Assembly: GCA_030427425.1 (NCBI GenBank)
Contig: JAUICQ010000005.1
Location: forward strand, 62,001-126,000
Direction: 5' to 3'
From: Fimbriimonadia bacterium
GTDB lineage: Bacteria > Armatimonadota > Fimbriimonadia > Fimbriimonadales > Fimbriimonadaceae
Length of the DNA stretch: 64,000 nucleotides
The position numbers and the translations under genes are program-made. The notes below the pieces were generated by a model. That model searched no databases. It was not told where the DNA came from and was given only the letters and a program-made list of their open reading frames with translations. This document shows positions 17,309 to 25,747 of this stretch, piece after piece. The stretch's first letter is position 1. Each line of letters opens with the position of its first letter.

Positions 17309-18094
17309 TTAACCTCCAATAGAGTTTACATATCCCCACATCTGGTCTGCTCTGCTGATACCCTGAGACATCATCTGAGTATTTCTTGTCAACATAACAG
17401 TATCAATTAATAGCGGAACAATCTTTACATTAGAACCCTCTAACGATCCCTGCTGAATGTTACCAGCTCCTTCTTCACCAGGATTCAACACTCTTGCTTC
17501 ACCTGTTGTAGGACCGATTCCCCTCAGGTTACTACCAACTTTTACTAACCCTTCCTCATTATTAAATACGGCTAACTGGATTCTTTCTAAATCTACAGGC
17601 TCGTCCTGACCCGGTACTTTAACTGTAACAGAACCATTCTCTCTAATGGTCATCTCAGAACCACCTTCTGGAATAACAATAGCAGGCTCTAAAGGATATC
17701 CATCAGCAGTTACTATCTGACCATCAGCCGATTTTTTGAAAGATCCATCTCTGGTATAGTGTATCTCACCATCTTTCATTATCTGGAACCAACCCTTACC
17801 AGTAATAGCGATATCCATCATGTTTCCTGTATCTACTAACTGACCCTGAGAAAAGTCTGTTGTTGTACTCGTTACCTTAACACCCTGCCCATACTGCAGT
17901 GGAGTAGGTAGCACGGTTTCTGGCCCAGTAGGAGCACCTGCTGTCTGCTGTGTCTGGTAAGCGACATCAGCTAAATTCACTCTTTCGTGTTTAGCACCCG
18001 TTACGTTGGTCATGCCTAACATGTGTCCGTTAATTTTAAACGCTGTATAAGCTGCGTTTAATCCCATTCCTAGGGTATGCATCGAAGCATCCAT
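17309..18094 (-). CDS. flgG: Flagellar distal rod protein FlgG
   Basis: This 261-residue rod/hook-family protein shows the FlgG features PLQYGQGVKVTSTTTDFSQG, VDTGNMMDIAITGKGWFQI, HYTRDGSFKKSADGQIVTADGYPL, and the C-terminal NIQQGSLEGSNVKIVPLLID ... VMLTRNTQMMSQGIS. A strong AAGGAGG site is upstream. The N-terminal motif is AAYTAFKINGHMLGMTNVTG in place of the usual LxNxANNLANVxT, a notable divergence. Confidence 0.93.
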   Translation of the reverse strand: MDASMHTLGMGLNAAYTAFKINGHMLGMTNVTGAKHERVNLADVAYQTQQTAGAPTGPETVLPTPLQYGQGVKVTSTTTDFSQGQLVDTGNMMDIAITGKGWFQIMKDGEIHYTRDGSFKKSADGQIVTADGYPLEPAIVIPEGGSEMTIRENGSVTVKVPGQDEPVDLERIQLAVFNNEEGLVKVGSNLRGIGPTTGEARVLNPGEEGAGNIQQGSLEGSNVKIVPLLIDTVMLTRNTQMMSQGISRADQMWGYVNSIGG

Positions 18095-18244
18095 TCTTTA
18101 TATATCCTCCTTGTTGTTATATCCCGAAGTTAGAAGGTGGTAGAAACAATCTCTCTCTACCTGGTTGCCTCAGTGCTCTACGCACATGTCCAGCTACTAT
18201 CTTCCTCATCCGGGATTCTGCTATCTTTTTATTTTTTATTTAAT
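18095..18244 (-). promoter_or_regulatory. 150-base flgF-flgG intergenic leader
   Basis: This is the only sizeable gap inside the flagellar operon. On the coding strand it holds an inverted pair GGTAGA/TCTACC around AGAGATTG and ends with the strong AAGGAGGATAT ribosome site. A GGA-rich leader could be a CsrA target, but that is only a possibility. Confidence 0.3.
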
Positions 18245-18958
18245 TTAACCTATTGCTTGTATTAACTGCTTATTCTCGTCGTCTTGCTGTTTTAACAGAT
18301 TCTGTTTCATCTGCATCTCTCTCTGCAAGAGAACCATATCGATGGATCCTTCTATCGGATTATAATTCGAACCCTCTACAGAATTTCCAAATACCGTATA
18401 ATTCACTCCTGGAGTAGCATTCTCTGTAACATAGAGGTTGCCACCAACATGACGGTATTCGCCATCAAAAACTCCCAGTTTCACATTATTGGGCGAAAGT
18501 GTTCCATCGGCTCGCACACTAACTTTACTACCTTGAGGAATATTAATCTCCTGATAGTTCTCGTCTAGTACCGCATCACCAAACTGATTCACTAACTTAT
18601 TGTCACCATTAACCATGAAATTCCCAGCACGTTGATACCGGATACCATTCTCTGTCTGTACAGCAAACATTCCCTGCTTGCTCTGTAGTGCAAAATCGTA
18701 CTCGTTACCTGTATACTGAACGTGTCCCTGAGTGTAGTTTAAAAATCGTTCCTCAATAACCGGACCCACTCCAAGCTCACCAATCAGCCTGCCGTCGCCG
18801 CCTATAATATACTGTTCAAATTCTTTAGCTTCTGCTAAATTCATCCCTGATGCCTTAAATCCTGGGGTGTTAGCGTTAGACATGTTATAAGCGTTCTTCT
18901 TGAACAAGTCTATGTCTGTTATCATCCCATCTGTTAAAGCGTAAATTCCTCGGGTCAT
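18245..18958 (-). CDS. flgF: Flagellar proximal rod protein FlgF
   Basis: This 237-residue FlgF/FlgG-family protein has an N-terminal MTRGIYALTDGMI followed by KNAYNMSNANTPGFKASGMN (rod/hook signature), YDFALQSKQGMFAVQTENGIRYQRAGNF in the middle, and the C-terminal SVEGSNYNPIEGSIDMVLLQREMQMKQNLL. It is the first gene of the operon and is preceded by GGAGGG at a good distance from ATG. FlgF versus FlgG is decided by length and order. Confidence 0.88.
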   Translation of the reverse strand: MTRGIYALTDGMITDIDLFKKNAYNMSNANTPGFKASGMNLAEAKEFEQYIIGGDGRLIGELGVGPVIEERFLNYTQGHVQYTGNEYDFALQSKQGMFAVQTENGIRYQRAGNFMVNGDNKLVNQFGDAVLDENYQEINIPQGSKVSVRADGTLSPNNVKLGVFDGEYRHVGGNLYVTENATPGVNYTVFGNSVEGSNYNPIEGSIDMVLLQREMQMKQNLLKQQDDENKQLIQAIG

Positions 18959-19155
18959 ATTTCCCTCCAGTTAATATATTGGGAAAAAAGTCCGATACCG
19001 TTAGATTTACTATGTTATATTTTGCAAAATATATGGAATAATAAACTTTTTCGGGAATTTATCATCGATTACATATACCAAAATAGGGTACATAACAGAA
19101 TCAACAACCTAGACAAAAACCAAGATATTACCGCCATTTGGTTTATAATAAAAGT

Positions 19156-19452
19156 ATGGATACAGCCAGCAAAATTAAGGTTAAGAAACTGATATCCAGC
19201 ATGCCTAAAGGGAGTGTGCTCATCACTTCTAAATTAAAAGATACAGACTATGCTGATGCAATTATCAAAAAGTACAAAGAATCGGGCTGGCTGGAATCGA
19301 TTCGAAAACATAAATGTCAAATCCTCTCTGGATCCCGTTCCAGGATGACCGCTAAAAGTAAGGAACACAATGCTTTTTCATTTGGCTCCTGTCACTCATG
19401 TATATATATTATTTCAACAACATATTCGACTGATGCAAATACTCCAATATAA
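19156..19452 (+). pseudogene. Truncated AbiEi-type antitoxin (N-terminal winged helix only)
   Basis: The first 50 residues (MDTASKIKVKKLISSMPKGS, VLITSKLKDTDYADAIIKKYKESGWLESI) match the N-terminal helix-turn-helix of AbiEi antitoxins of type IV toxin-antitoxin systems. Homology stops at about 19309. A copy of the dispersed palindromic repeat begins at about 19327, and the rest of the frame (SGSRSRMTAKSKEH onward) reads through that repeat and into the 3' end of the opposite-strand nitroreductase gene. Neither the AbiEi C-terminal domain nor an AbiEii toxin is nearby, so this looks like a decayed locus. Confidence 0.65.
19325..19352. repeat. Palindromic repeat inside the AbiEi remnant
   Basis: The core GGATCCCGTTCCAGGATGAC has inverted arms CTGGATCC and TTCCAG. 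It is the same core as at 4266-4284, and it sits exactly where antitoxin homology ends. Confidence 0.75.
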
Positions 19453-20212
19453 CATCCCTGCCTGTTATGCTCTCTAGCAGTGCCCGTTCGCTACTCCGCT
19501 CACTCCACAAACCGAGATGTCCCCTACCCTGACCCTCGTTAAATTCTTGAGAACGCTTATCATATTCCGCAACATCGAAACTATCAGGATACCTATCTGT
19601 GAAGAAGACACTCTCTTGAGCAAGCCTTGGTTTCACACTACTAGTATCACCGTCTCTAGGCCAGCCCAAACAGAGTCCGAAAACTCCTAATACTCTATCT
19701 GGAAGATGGAGTAACTCTTTAACTCTAAACGGATTATTTCTTAAGGCACCAATATAACATACACCGAGACCCTGCTTTTCAGCAGCACAAACCATACGTT
19801 CGGCAGCTAGAGATGCATCGATTGTTGCCATCAATGCAAATTCCGCATAATTTAAGGCTTCAGGATTCATATTATTCTCCTTAGCAATGGTATACAACCT
19901 ATTAAGATCGGCTAAAAACACAAGGAAAGCGGGAGCGTTTAGTACCTGCTTCTGATTCGCACAACACTCTGCAATCTGCATCCGAAGATCTTGGTTCTGT
20001 ACGGATACAATCGACCATAATTGAAGATTACTACTGGTAGATGCACTCTGAGCCGCGCCTACCAACAATTTCATAAGATCATCTGAAATAGCCTCATCGG
20101 AATATCTACGAATAGATCTATGGCCCAGAAATTCTGATATCTCTTCTACAGAAAACTCTGGAGTAGATCCGTACCGCTGCTTCCAATAATCACTAAAATT
20201 ACTCACTGTCAA
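19409..20212 (-). CDS. NfsA-type NAD(P)H-dependent nitroreductase / FMN oxidoreductase
   Basis: The protein has 267 residues. The N-terminal FLGHRSIRRYSDEAISDDLMKLLVGAAQSASTSSNLQLWSIV is the FMN-phosphate binding RSIR motif and AAQ..PTS.NLQ-like stretch of the NfsA/Frp subgroup. Further typical parts are NAPAFLVFLADLNR, GLGVCYIGALRNNP and GVFGLCLGWP. It reduces nitro or flavin/quinone-like substrates with FMN as cofactor; the physiological substrate is unknown. It is the last gene of a minus-strand trio after a lipoprotein and a beta-barrel. Confidence 0.88.
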   Translation of the reverse strand: MTVSNFSDYWKQRYGSTPEFSVEEISEFLGHRSIRRYSDEAISDDLMKLLVGAAQSASTSSNLQLWSIVSVQNQDLRMQIAECCANQKQVLNAPAFLVFLADLNRLYTIAKENNMNPEALNYAEFALMATIDASLAAERMVCAAEKQGLGVCYIGALRNNPFRVKELLHLPDRVLGVFGLCLGWPRDGDTSSVKPRLAQESVFFTDRYPDSFDVAEYDKRSQEFNEGQGRGHLGLWSERSSERALLESITGRDVILEYLHQSNMLLK

Positions 20213-20256
20213 TTAAGTTTAGCTTAAAATTCCTAATATATACAGCCAAAGAATAT

Positions 20257-21246
20257 TTACAGAGCCGATGTTATCTCTATCTCGGTAATTTCATTCACTA
20301 CCATATCATGTACTCGTCCCTTCTTAAAGGTAAATCTGCCATTATCATCAAATTTCCCTGTCTGCTGTATCTCCATACCGTTAACAACAATTCTCAGAGC
20401 AACATTTTTCCCGGAGAATAGACTGCGATAATAGTTTGAAACTGTAATAAACGAGTTCTGGAAAGTCTCCTTTTTATTAGGTAACACACCAGAAAAATTC
20501 ACATAACTAGCTCTGCCCAACCTATCAACTAAGAAGGTCTGTTTCAGAGAATTGATACTTATATTGCCATAACGGAATCCTCTAACCTCAGCAGTGTACT
20601 GACCCGGAGGTAATGCTAATGTTGTATCTAACTGACCATTTACTATATTGGCGCCTGAAGGTTCATCATTAATAAAGAGTGTATTAACTCCAACATTCAT
20701 CTCACCACCCTTAAACCTTGGTATAAGATACGATCCCGCATCAATCACTGCTAAAGGAGTGTCTACAGTCGCTAGTATGCCTTCAGTGTTATGTGTTAAA
20801 TACCTATTAGATGCAGATGGAAGATATACCATCTTTTCAGATAGACCATCACTCTTGGTAGTTTTAACTGGCAATAATTTTCCTGGCGTAATCTCCAGCA
20901 GTATAGAATCGCCCTCTTTTCTAACGTTGGCAATACCACTTTCATTGTAAGGAACATCATTTATTTTGTTATGCTTAGCATTAAAAAGTGAATTCCATCT
21001 CACTATATTTAGTGTTACACCATCTTGATGAAAAATTTGAACCGTAGCAGAAGGCGCATTAACCAGTACATCCTCATCCCCAGCATTACTTCTAGCATCT
21101 GGAACATAATCATGTGGTACACCCATAGGTATCACCACAGATGGTTCACCATTACCACACCCTAATAATGTGACTAAAGCAAAACCAGACAATATATAAT
21201 TAAAATTATAATTTTTCATATACCCAGACCTATTTATTCTCTCCAT
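20257..21246 (-). CDS. Lipoprotein of unknown function, barrel-operon member
   Basis: The 329-residue protein has a signal peptide with lipobox TLLGC (Cys30 from the ATG at 21246, which has AGGA just upstream; ATG 21219 is an alternative). The mature part is beta-rich without low complexity: TVQIFHQDGVTLNIVRWNSL, a PSGANIVNGQLDTTLALPPG region that resembles a PEGA/carboxypeptidase-like beta-sandwich (PPGQYTAEVRGFRYGN), and a C-terminal strand region ending NEITEIEITSAL. It lies 7 bases after the beta-barrel gene and 44 before the nitroreductase. It may be an outer-membrane partner of the barrel (inference). Confidence 0.7.
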   Translation of the reverse strand: MERINRSGYMKNYNFNYILSGFALVTLLGCGNGEPSVVIPMGVPHDYVPDARSNAGDEDVLVNAPSATVQIFHQDGVTLNIVRWNSLFNAKHNKINDVPYNESGIANVRKEGDSILLEITPGKLLPVKTTKSDGLSEKMVYLPSASNRYLTHNTEGILATVDTPLAVIDAGSYLIPRFKGGEMNVGVNTLFINDEPSGANIVNGQLDTTLALPPGQYTAEVRGFRYGNISINSLKQTFLVDRLGRASYVNFSGVLPNKKETFQNSFITVSNYYRSLFSGKNVALRIVVNGMEIQQTGKFDDNGRFTFKKGRVHDMVVNEITEIEITSAL

Positions 21247-21253
21247 TTATATC

Positions 21254-22294
21254 CTAAATATTCAATGTAACTTTTAATCCAATTAGCAATACACTTGTAT
21301 CAATATTTCTTAATTTTTCAAACTGTTTAGATTTATCCTGATAACTTAAATACCTTAACGAACCCATACTTCTCATAGGCCCCTCCAACAAAGGCGTTGA
21401 AGAGTAAGAGTAGTATAAATTTCCAGACAGTGTAACCCATTCCACAGGCTTCACTCCTAGACCAACTTTAAGATAAGGATAATAAGTAGTTGTTGTATCT
21501 TTAGTCTCAATATCTTCTTTCACTAGAGATCCAGAAATAGTGCAATAACAGACTTCTTTTTTAGGATACGTGAATTTCAGTTGAATAGATGCATCAGATG
21601 CACTTTTAGCAGACATGCTACTAACTTTATCCTGCTTGCCAAACCAGGAATATTTTAACTTTACCGGAGCGTATCTAACGGATATGGTATGAGCACCAAT
21701 TCCAGGATAGGTCTGTTTAGCAGTACTAGATCCGTCATTTAATTCGGCAGCAGCATCACCAAACAATTGATAGCAGTAGCCAACATCTAAACCAGTTTCA
21801 AAAATCCTAGCTAAGGTAATAGATCCACTATACTTGGACACAGAGGTATTCATTACCTTGCTGTTATCATCTTTGCTCCCAGTTAATTTATTATTATTAT
21901 ATCTAAGATTTAGGGTGTCTAAAAAACTAATCCTACCACCAAAATTTTCCACTCCAAGATACACAGAGCTATAGTTGATATACCAACGGTTATACTTCAA
22001 ATTTAAACTTAACGGATTAGGTTCTGAATCTGGATAAGTACATCCCTCTGGGAGATTCACAAAGTTTAATGCTTTAGGTGCCGTGAGCACTTTTCCATCT
22101 ACAGCTTCAGTACTTTCATTAGTTAAAACATGTTGATACCGTTCATCTAGAATGCTATACGGTGCACAATCGGGCAGCACCTCAGCAGCGCAAAACAGGA
22201 CATCCACTAAACCAATCCCTAACCATATAAAGATGCTTGTTATTCTGTTATTTGAGTAGAATGATGCCTGATTTCCTGTCATATTTGTAAGCAA
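21254..22294 (-). CDS. Putative outer-membrane beta-barrel protein
   Basis: This 346-residue protein has an N-terminal signal-like segment (ITSIFIWLGIGLVDVLFCAAEV). From about residue 95 it shows many alternating short strands with aromatic residues (YNRWYINYSSVYLGVENFGG, GLDVGYCYQLFGDAA, TISVRYAPVKLKYSWFG, VTLSGNLYYSYSST). It ends with a strand SVLLIGLKVTLNI, a pattern typical for outer-membrane barrels. A short Cys-containing segment (VLPDCAPYS, EGCTYPDSE) precedes the barrel. No specific porin or transporter family is recognised. It is the first gene of the trio with the lipoprotein and nitroreductase. Confidence 0.55.
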   Translation of the reverse strand: MLTNMTGNQASFYSNNRITSIFIWLGIGLVDVLFCAAEVLPDCAPYSILDERYQHVLTNESTEAVDGKVLTAPKALNFVNLPEGCTYPDSEPNPLSLNLKYNRWYINYSSVYLGVENFGGRISFLDTLNLRYNNNKLTGSKDDNSKVMNTSVSKYSGSITLARIFETGLDVGYCYQLFGDAAAELNDGSSTAKQTYPGIGAHTISVRYAPVKLKYSWFGKQDKVSSMSAKSASDASIQLKFTYPKKEVCYCTISGSLVKEDIETKDTTTTYYPYLKVGLGVKPVEWVTLSGNLYYSYSSTPLLEGPMRSMGSLRYLSYQDKSKQFEKLRNIDTSVLLIGLKVTLNI

Positions 22295-22402
22295 TATTAC
22301 CTGTATAAAGTTGAACTTTTATACATTTTATTTAATTTTCCGGATAAATCTTATCTATTATAAGCACAACATAAAAATCATGAACTGGGTAGAATTAAAA
22401 GA

Positions 22403-23302
22403 ATGATCACCTGCACTTCTACAGAACCTGAAATGCTGATTCTCGACACCTGGAAAAATGTAATTGAAACCAGATTAGCCGAACTTTTCACAATTACAGA
22501 TAACACAACAGCAGAATTAACAGAAGCTATGAGGTACGCCACCCTCAACGGTGGCAAACGGATCCGCCCCCTTTTCACACTAGCCTCTACGCTTGCAGTT
22601 GGCGGAGACGTTAACAAAGCAGTTGATGCCGCCTGTGCTATAGAAATAATCCACTGCTTTTCATTAATCCATGACGATCTCCCCGCTATAGATAACGATA
22701 GCCTACGAAGAGGAAAACCTACTGTACATGTTGCTTACGGAGAAGCTGTGGCTCTTCTTGCAGGAGATGCGCTACTTGCAAAAGCTTTTGAAATACTAGC
22801 ACATATGAACCTAGATGCCACCATATCTCTCAATTGTATTAAAGAAATTTCTAAAAACATAGGCGCTAACGGATTAGTTGGTGGAGAGACCTTAGACGTT
22901 CTTAGTGAAGGGAAAAAAGTTAGTTATGAAACCGTACATACCATCCATAAACAGAAAACAGCATCTCTCATTAAAACAGCCTGTGCAGTTGGGGCCATAA
23001 TCGGAGGAGCTACACCAGATGAACTAGAATCGATTAAAAAATTTGGTGAAGATGCCGGAATCGCTTTTCAAATCAAAGATGATATCCTCAACTTAACATC
23101 CACAGCAAAACAACTTGGAAAAGGAGTGCAAACCGATATCACTAAAGAGAAGGCTACCTACCCTGCTATTTGCGGATTAGAAAATTCTATAAAGGCCTGT
23201 GAAGAGTACATCTACCTCGCAAGACGGAATCTGAAAAATTTATCCGGGAAGACAGCCACATTACAACACCTTGCTCAAATATGTTTCGATAGAAGTAACT
23301 AA
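22403..23302 (+). CDS. ispA: Polyprenyl (farnesyl/geranylgeranyl) diphosphate synthase
   Basis: This 299-residue trans-prenyltransferase carries LNGGKRIRPLF (diphosphate binding), the first aspartate-rich motif DDLPAIDND, GDALLAKAFE, and the second aspartate-rich motif region FQIKDDILN. The first motif is the DDLPxxDxD type of short-chain bacterial farnesyl/geranylgeranyl synthases, which condense IPP with DMAPP for quinone and undecaprenyl precursors. It lies 4 bases before the methyltransferase gene and is divergent from the barrel operon. Product length cannot be told for certain. Confidence 0.92.
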   Translation: MITCTSTEPEMLILDTWKNVIETRLAELFTITDNTTAELTEAMRYATLNGGKRIRPLFTLASTLAVGGDVNKAVDAACAIEIIHCFSLIHDDLPAIDNDSLRRGKPTVHVAYGEAVALLAGDALLAKAFEILAHMNLDATISLNCIKEISKNIGANGLVGGETLDVLSEGKKVSYETVHTIHKQKTASLIKTACAVGAIIGGATPDELESIKKFGEDAGIAFQIKDDILNLTSTAKQLGKGVQTDITKEKATYPAICGLENSIKACEEYIYLARRNLKNLSGKTATLQHLAQICFDRSN

Positions 23303-23305
23303 CAG

Positions 23306-24046
23306 ATGAACACTACGGAGAATGTATATAATAAAGTTGCGCCATTTTATGATGTACTGATGGCTCATGTACCATACCATCAATGGAGTAAGTACCTACA
23401 GGAAATTTATAAGTTTTATAATTTCCAACCCCAAAGCGCACTCGACTTATGTTGCGGAACAGGACTCTTCACATTCTATCTTGCAGCAAGAGGATACAAA
23501 ACTTACGGAATAGATAATTCCGAAGAGATGATTAAAATTGCTAAAGAGAATGCTGCAGAATTTGATATGGATATCAGCTTCATCTGCAGTAATGTTACCA
23601 ACTTCACGATAGATGAAAAGTTCTGTACAGCAACTTGCTTTTTCGATAGTATTAATCATATTCTGGATGAAAATGATGTTCTCAACACATTTCAAAACAC
23701 CTACCAACATCTAAAAGCAGGCGGCATGTTTGTTTTCGATGTTAATACTGAAAAAGCATATAAAACAGGCATGTTTAATCAGGAGTATAAGTGTCCATCC
23801 GATATCCTAAGCTATAAATGGGAAAGTAAATACAATGCCTCAATCGGCATTATTAATGTAGATATGAATTTCTATTGGCAGGGAGAAAAAGTAGACGTAG
23901 TCCATTCACAAAAATACTACCCGCCAGAAGTATTGCAAAACTTACTACAAAAATCCGGATTCTCCAAAATTGATATTTATGAAAGCTATGCATTCCAGTC
24001 GCCTAATAAGGAGAGCGATAGAATCCATATCGTGGCAATTAGATAG
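23306..24046 (+). CDS. SAM-dependent class I methyltransferase
   Basis: This 246-residue protein has the glycine-rich motif I SALDLCCGTGLFTFYLAARG, the acidic ending of the next strand (YGIDNSEEMIKIAKENA), motif FICSNVTNF and CFFDSINHIL, as in class I methyltransferases of the UbiE/YcgJ type (VYNKVAPFYDVLMAH opening). It follows the prenyl synthase by 3 bases, so a role in quinone methylation is conceivable, but the DVNTEKAYKTGMF region is that of the broad Methyltransf_25 group. The 3' end abuts the convergent amidohydrolase gene. Confidence 0.82.
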   Translation: MNTTENVYNKVAPFYDVLMAHVPYHQWSKYLQEIYKFYNFQPQSALDLCCGTGLFTFYLAARGYKTYGIDNSEEMIKIAKENAAEFDMDISFICSNVTNFTIDEKFCTATCFFDSINHILDENDVLNTFQNTYQHLKAGGMFVFDVNTEKAYKTGMFNQEYKCPSDILSYKWESKYNASIGIINVDMNFYWQGEKVDVVHSQKYYPPEVLQNLLQKSGFSKIDIYESYAFQSPNKESDRIHIVAIR

Positions 24047-25192
24047 TTAAACCCATTCCAAACAAGTAATATCAGCCCGATTGATTAATTCCTGACTATC
24101 CAATACCCCTGCTACATTTATCTTCAGCAACTTAGGAGAACAGCCGACCCCAATTCTCCAATCATCAAATCCGATTGATGCTGCACCCATCGTAGTAGCC
24201 ATGTTCCACACTTCTTCTGCATACACTTCTCTATTTCTAAGCTTACTTACATGGAGGCACTCTTCCATCTCCTTAAAGTAATTAATCACGCCACCACTAG
24301 CAGGAGAATCCATCCCCAGACCAACCCTTATACCAGCATCTAACATCTCACGAATCGGAGCTATTGGGCACTGGAGTCGTGTATTACTACGCGGACAGTG
24401 TGCAACGGTGGCTCCCGCTTCTGCAATCCGTTCTACATCTTGTTCCAGAAGCGCACAACAGTGCACCAGCTGAACATCCCGCTTGATAACACCCAGCCTA
24501 TCAACATATTCAAATACTCTTTCACCAGTACTCTTCACTCGGCTATGATGTTCTTTGGCAAATTCTGCAATCTTACCCTTATTCTCCAGAAAAAATTCAT
24601 CCTCTAATTCAGTCTCTGCTAAATGGATGCTATAAGGTTCATCCACACCAGCAAAATACCTAAGCATACTCTCCTCTACAGTATACGGAGCATGCGGACT
24701 AAGTATTACTCTGCCACCAAAACCCTCTTCGTTCTTCTTCTTATCAGCTTCTGCTTTTTCTAGATAGAATTCTGCCGATTCCGGTCTTGGAACGGTTAGC
24801 ACTTCTTGATAGACAACACCCCCTAACTGGTGCATTTTCATGGCTTTTCCAGAAAACGGTCTATCGGAAATCTCTCCGATTAATCCTATACCGCTCTTAT
24901 AATTCTCTTCAGCAGCTACGTGGGTCCATTCATCAACCTCTTGGAGATCTTCTGTAAGTTTAGACGCTGCTAAAGCTTGGATCCACTCCCAATAAGCTGG
25001 TTGATGCAACTTATCCAAGTATCCACGATACTCTAAATGAGAGTGTGCATTTACAAAAGCTGGGGATAAGATATATTTTTCAGGAATCCCTGTGTGGGGT
25101 CGAATCTCAGTAATTATACTGTCCTCAATGAGAACCTCTAAACCAAATTCTATCTTCCCATCTATGAGGATGCCATACGGTCTCAATAACAT
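24047..25192 (-). CDS. Metal-dependent amidohydrolase, aminodeoxyfutalosine deaminase-like
   Basis: This 381-residue TIM-barrel amidohydrolase shows the metal-binding FVNAHSHLE, the HAPYTVEESM and HLAETELEDEFF segments, VQLVHCCALLEQD and the Asp-containing GLGMDSPASGG. The order and the FVNAHSHLEYRG motif are those of deaminases such as SsnA/GuaD and aminodeoxyfutalosine deaminase (MqnX, futalosine menaquinone pathway). The neighbouring prenyl synthase and methyltransferase would fit quinone biosynthesis, but no other mqn gene is in the window, so the substrate is uncertain. Confidence 0.72.
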   Translation of the reverse strand: MLLRPYGILIDGKIEFGLEVLIEDSIITEIRPHTGIPEKYILSPAFVNAHSHLEYRGYLDKLHQPAYWEWIQALAASKLTEDLQEVDEWTHVAAEENYKSGIGLIGEISDRPFSGKAMKMHQLGGVVYQEVLTVPRPESAEFYLEKAEADKKKNEEGFGGRVILSPHAPYTVEESMLRYFAGVDEPYSIHLAETELEDEFFLENKGKIAEFAKEHHSRVKSTGERVFEYVDRLGVIKRDVQLVHCCALLEQDVERIAEAGATVAHCPRSNTRLQCPIAPIREMLDAGIRVGLGMDSPASGGVINYFKEMEECLHVSKLRNREVYAEEVWNMATTMGAASIGFDDWRIGVGCSPKLLKINVAGVLDSQELINRADITCLEWV

Positions 25193-25268
25193 AGGTAGAG
25201 TTTACTCTTAGACGCCCAGAGAATGATATTATTGAGCAAATCTCATTGAATTTTGGTAACCTAAAAGT

Positions 25269-25730
25269 ATGCAATACTGGCTTATGAAATCGGAACCCGA
25301 TGTGTACAGCATCCAAGATTTAAAACGGGACAAAACTGCTATGTGGGAAGGGTGCAGAAACTATCAGGTACGGAACATGCTACGCGATTCTATGCAGATT
25401 AACGACCTTGCTTTTTTCTACCACTCTAATGCAAAACCTTCGGGCATAGTTGGCATTATGAAAATAGTTAGCCATGCCTACCCAGACCCCACCCAGTTTG
25501 AAAAAGAGAGCGAGTACTACGACGAAAAATCGAGCAGAGAGAATCCGCGCTGGTATGTTCGTGATGTAGAATTTGTTGAAGAATTTTCAGATACCATAAC
25601 TCTACAGGACATGAGAGAAATTCCAGAATTAAATGAGATGCTCGTTTTAAGAAAGGGGCAACGATTAAGCATTACCCCTGTTTCCCCTGAAGAATGGAAA
25701 TCGGTTATCGGGCTAGATCATAAAAAATAA
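25269..25730 (+). CDS. EVE domain-containing protein
   Basis: This 153-residue single-domain protein has the EVE hallmarks MQYWLMKSEPDVYSIQDL, KTAMWEGCRNYQVRNMLRD, MQINDLAFFYHSNAKPSGIVG and NPRWYVRDVEFVEEF. EVE (PUA-like) proteins bind modified nucleobases; this stand-alone bacterial form resembles the THYN1 group. It is transcribed opposite its upstream neighbour and its stop lies 17 bases from the convergent lipoprotein gene. The exact cellular role is unknown. Confidence 0.92.
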   Translation: MQYWLMKSEPDVYSIQDLKRDKTAMWEGCRNYQVRNMLRDSMQINDLAFFYHSNAKPSGIVGIMKIVSHAYPDPTQFEKESEYYDEKSSRENPRWYVRDVEFVEEFSDTITLQDMREIPELNEMLVLRKGQRLSITPVSPEEWKSVIGLDHKK

Positions 25731-25747
25731 TCTAACCCAACAATTTA

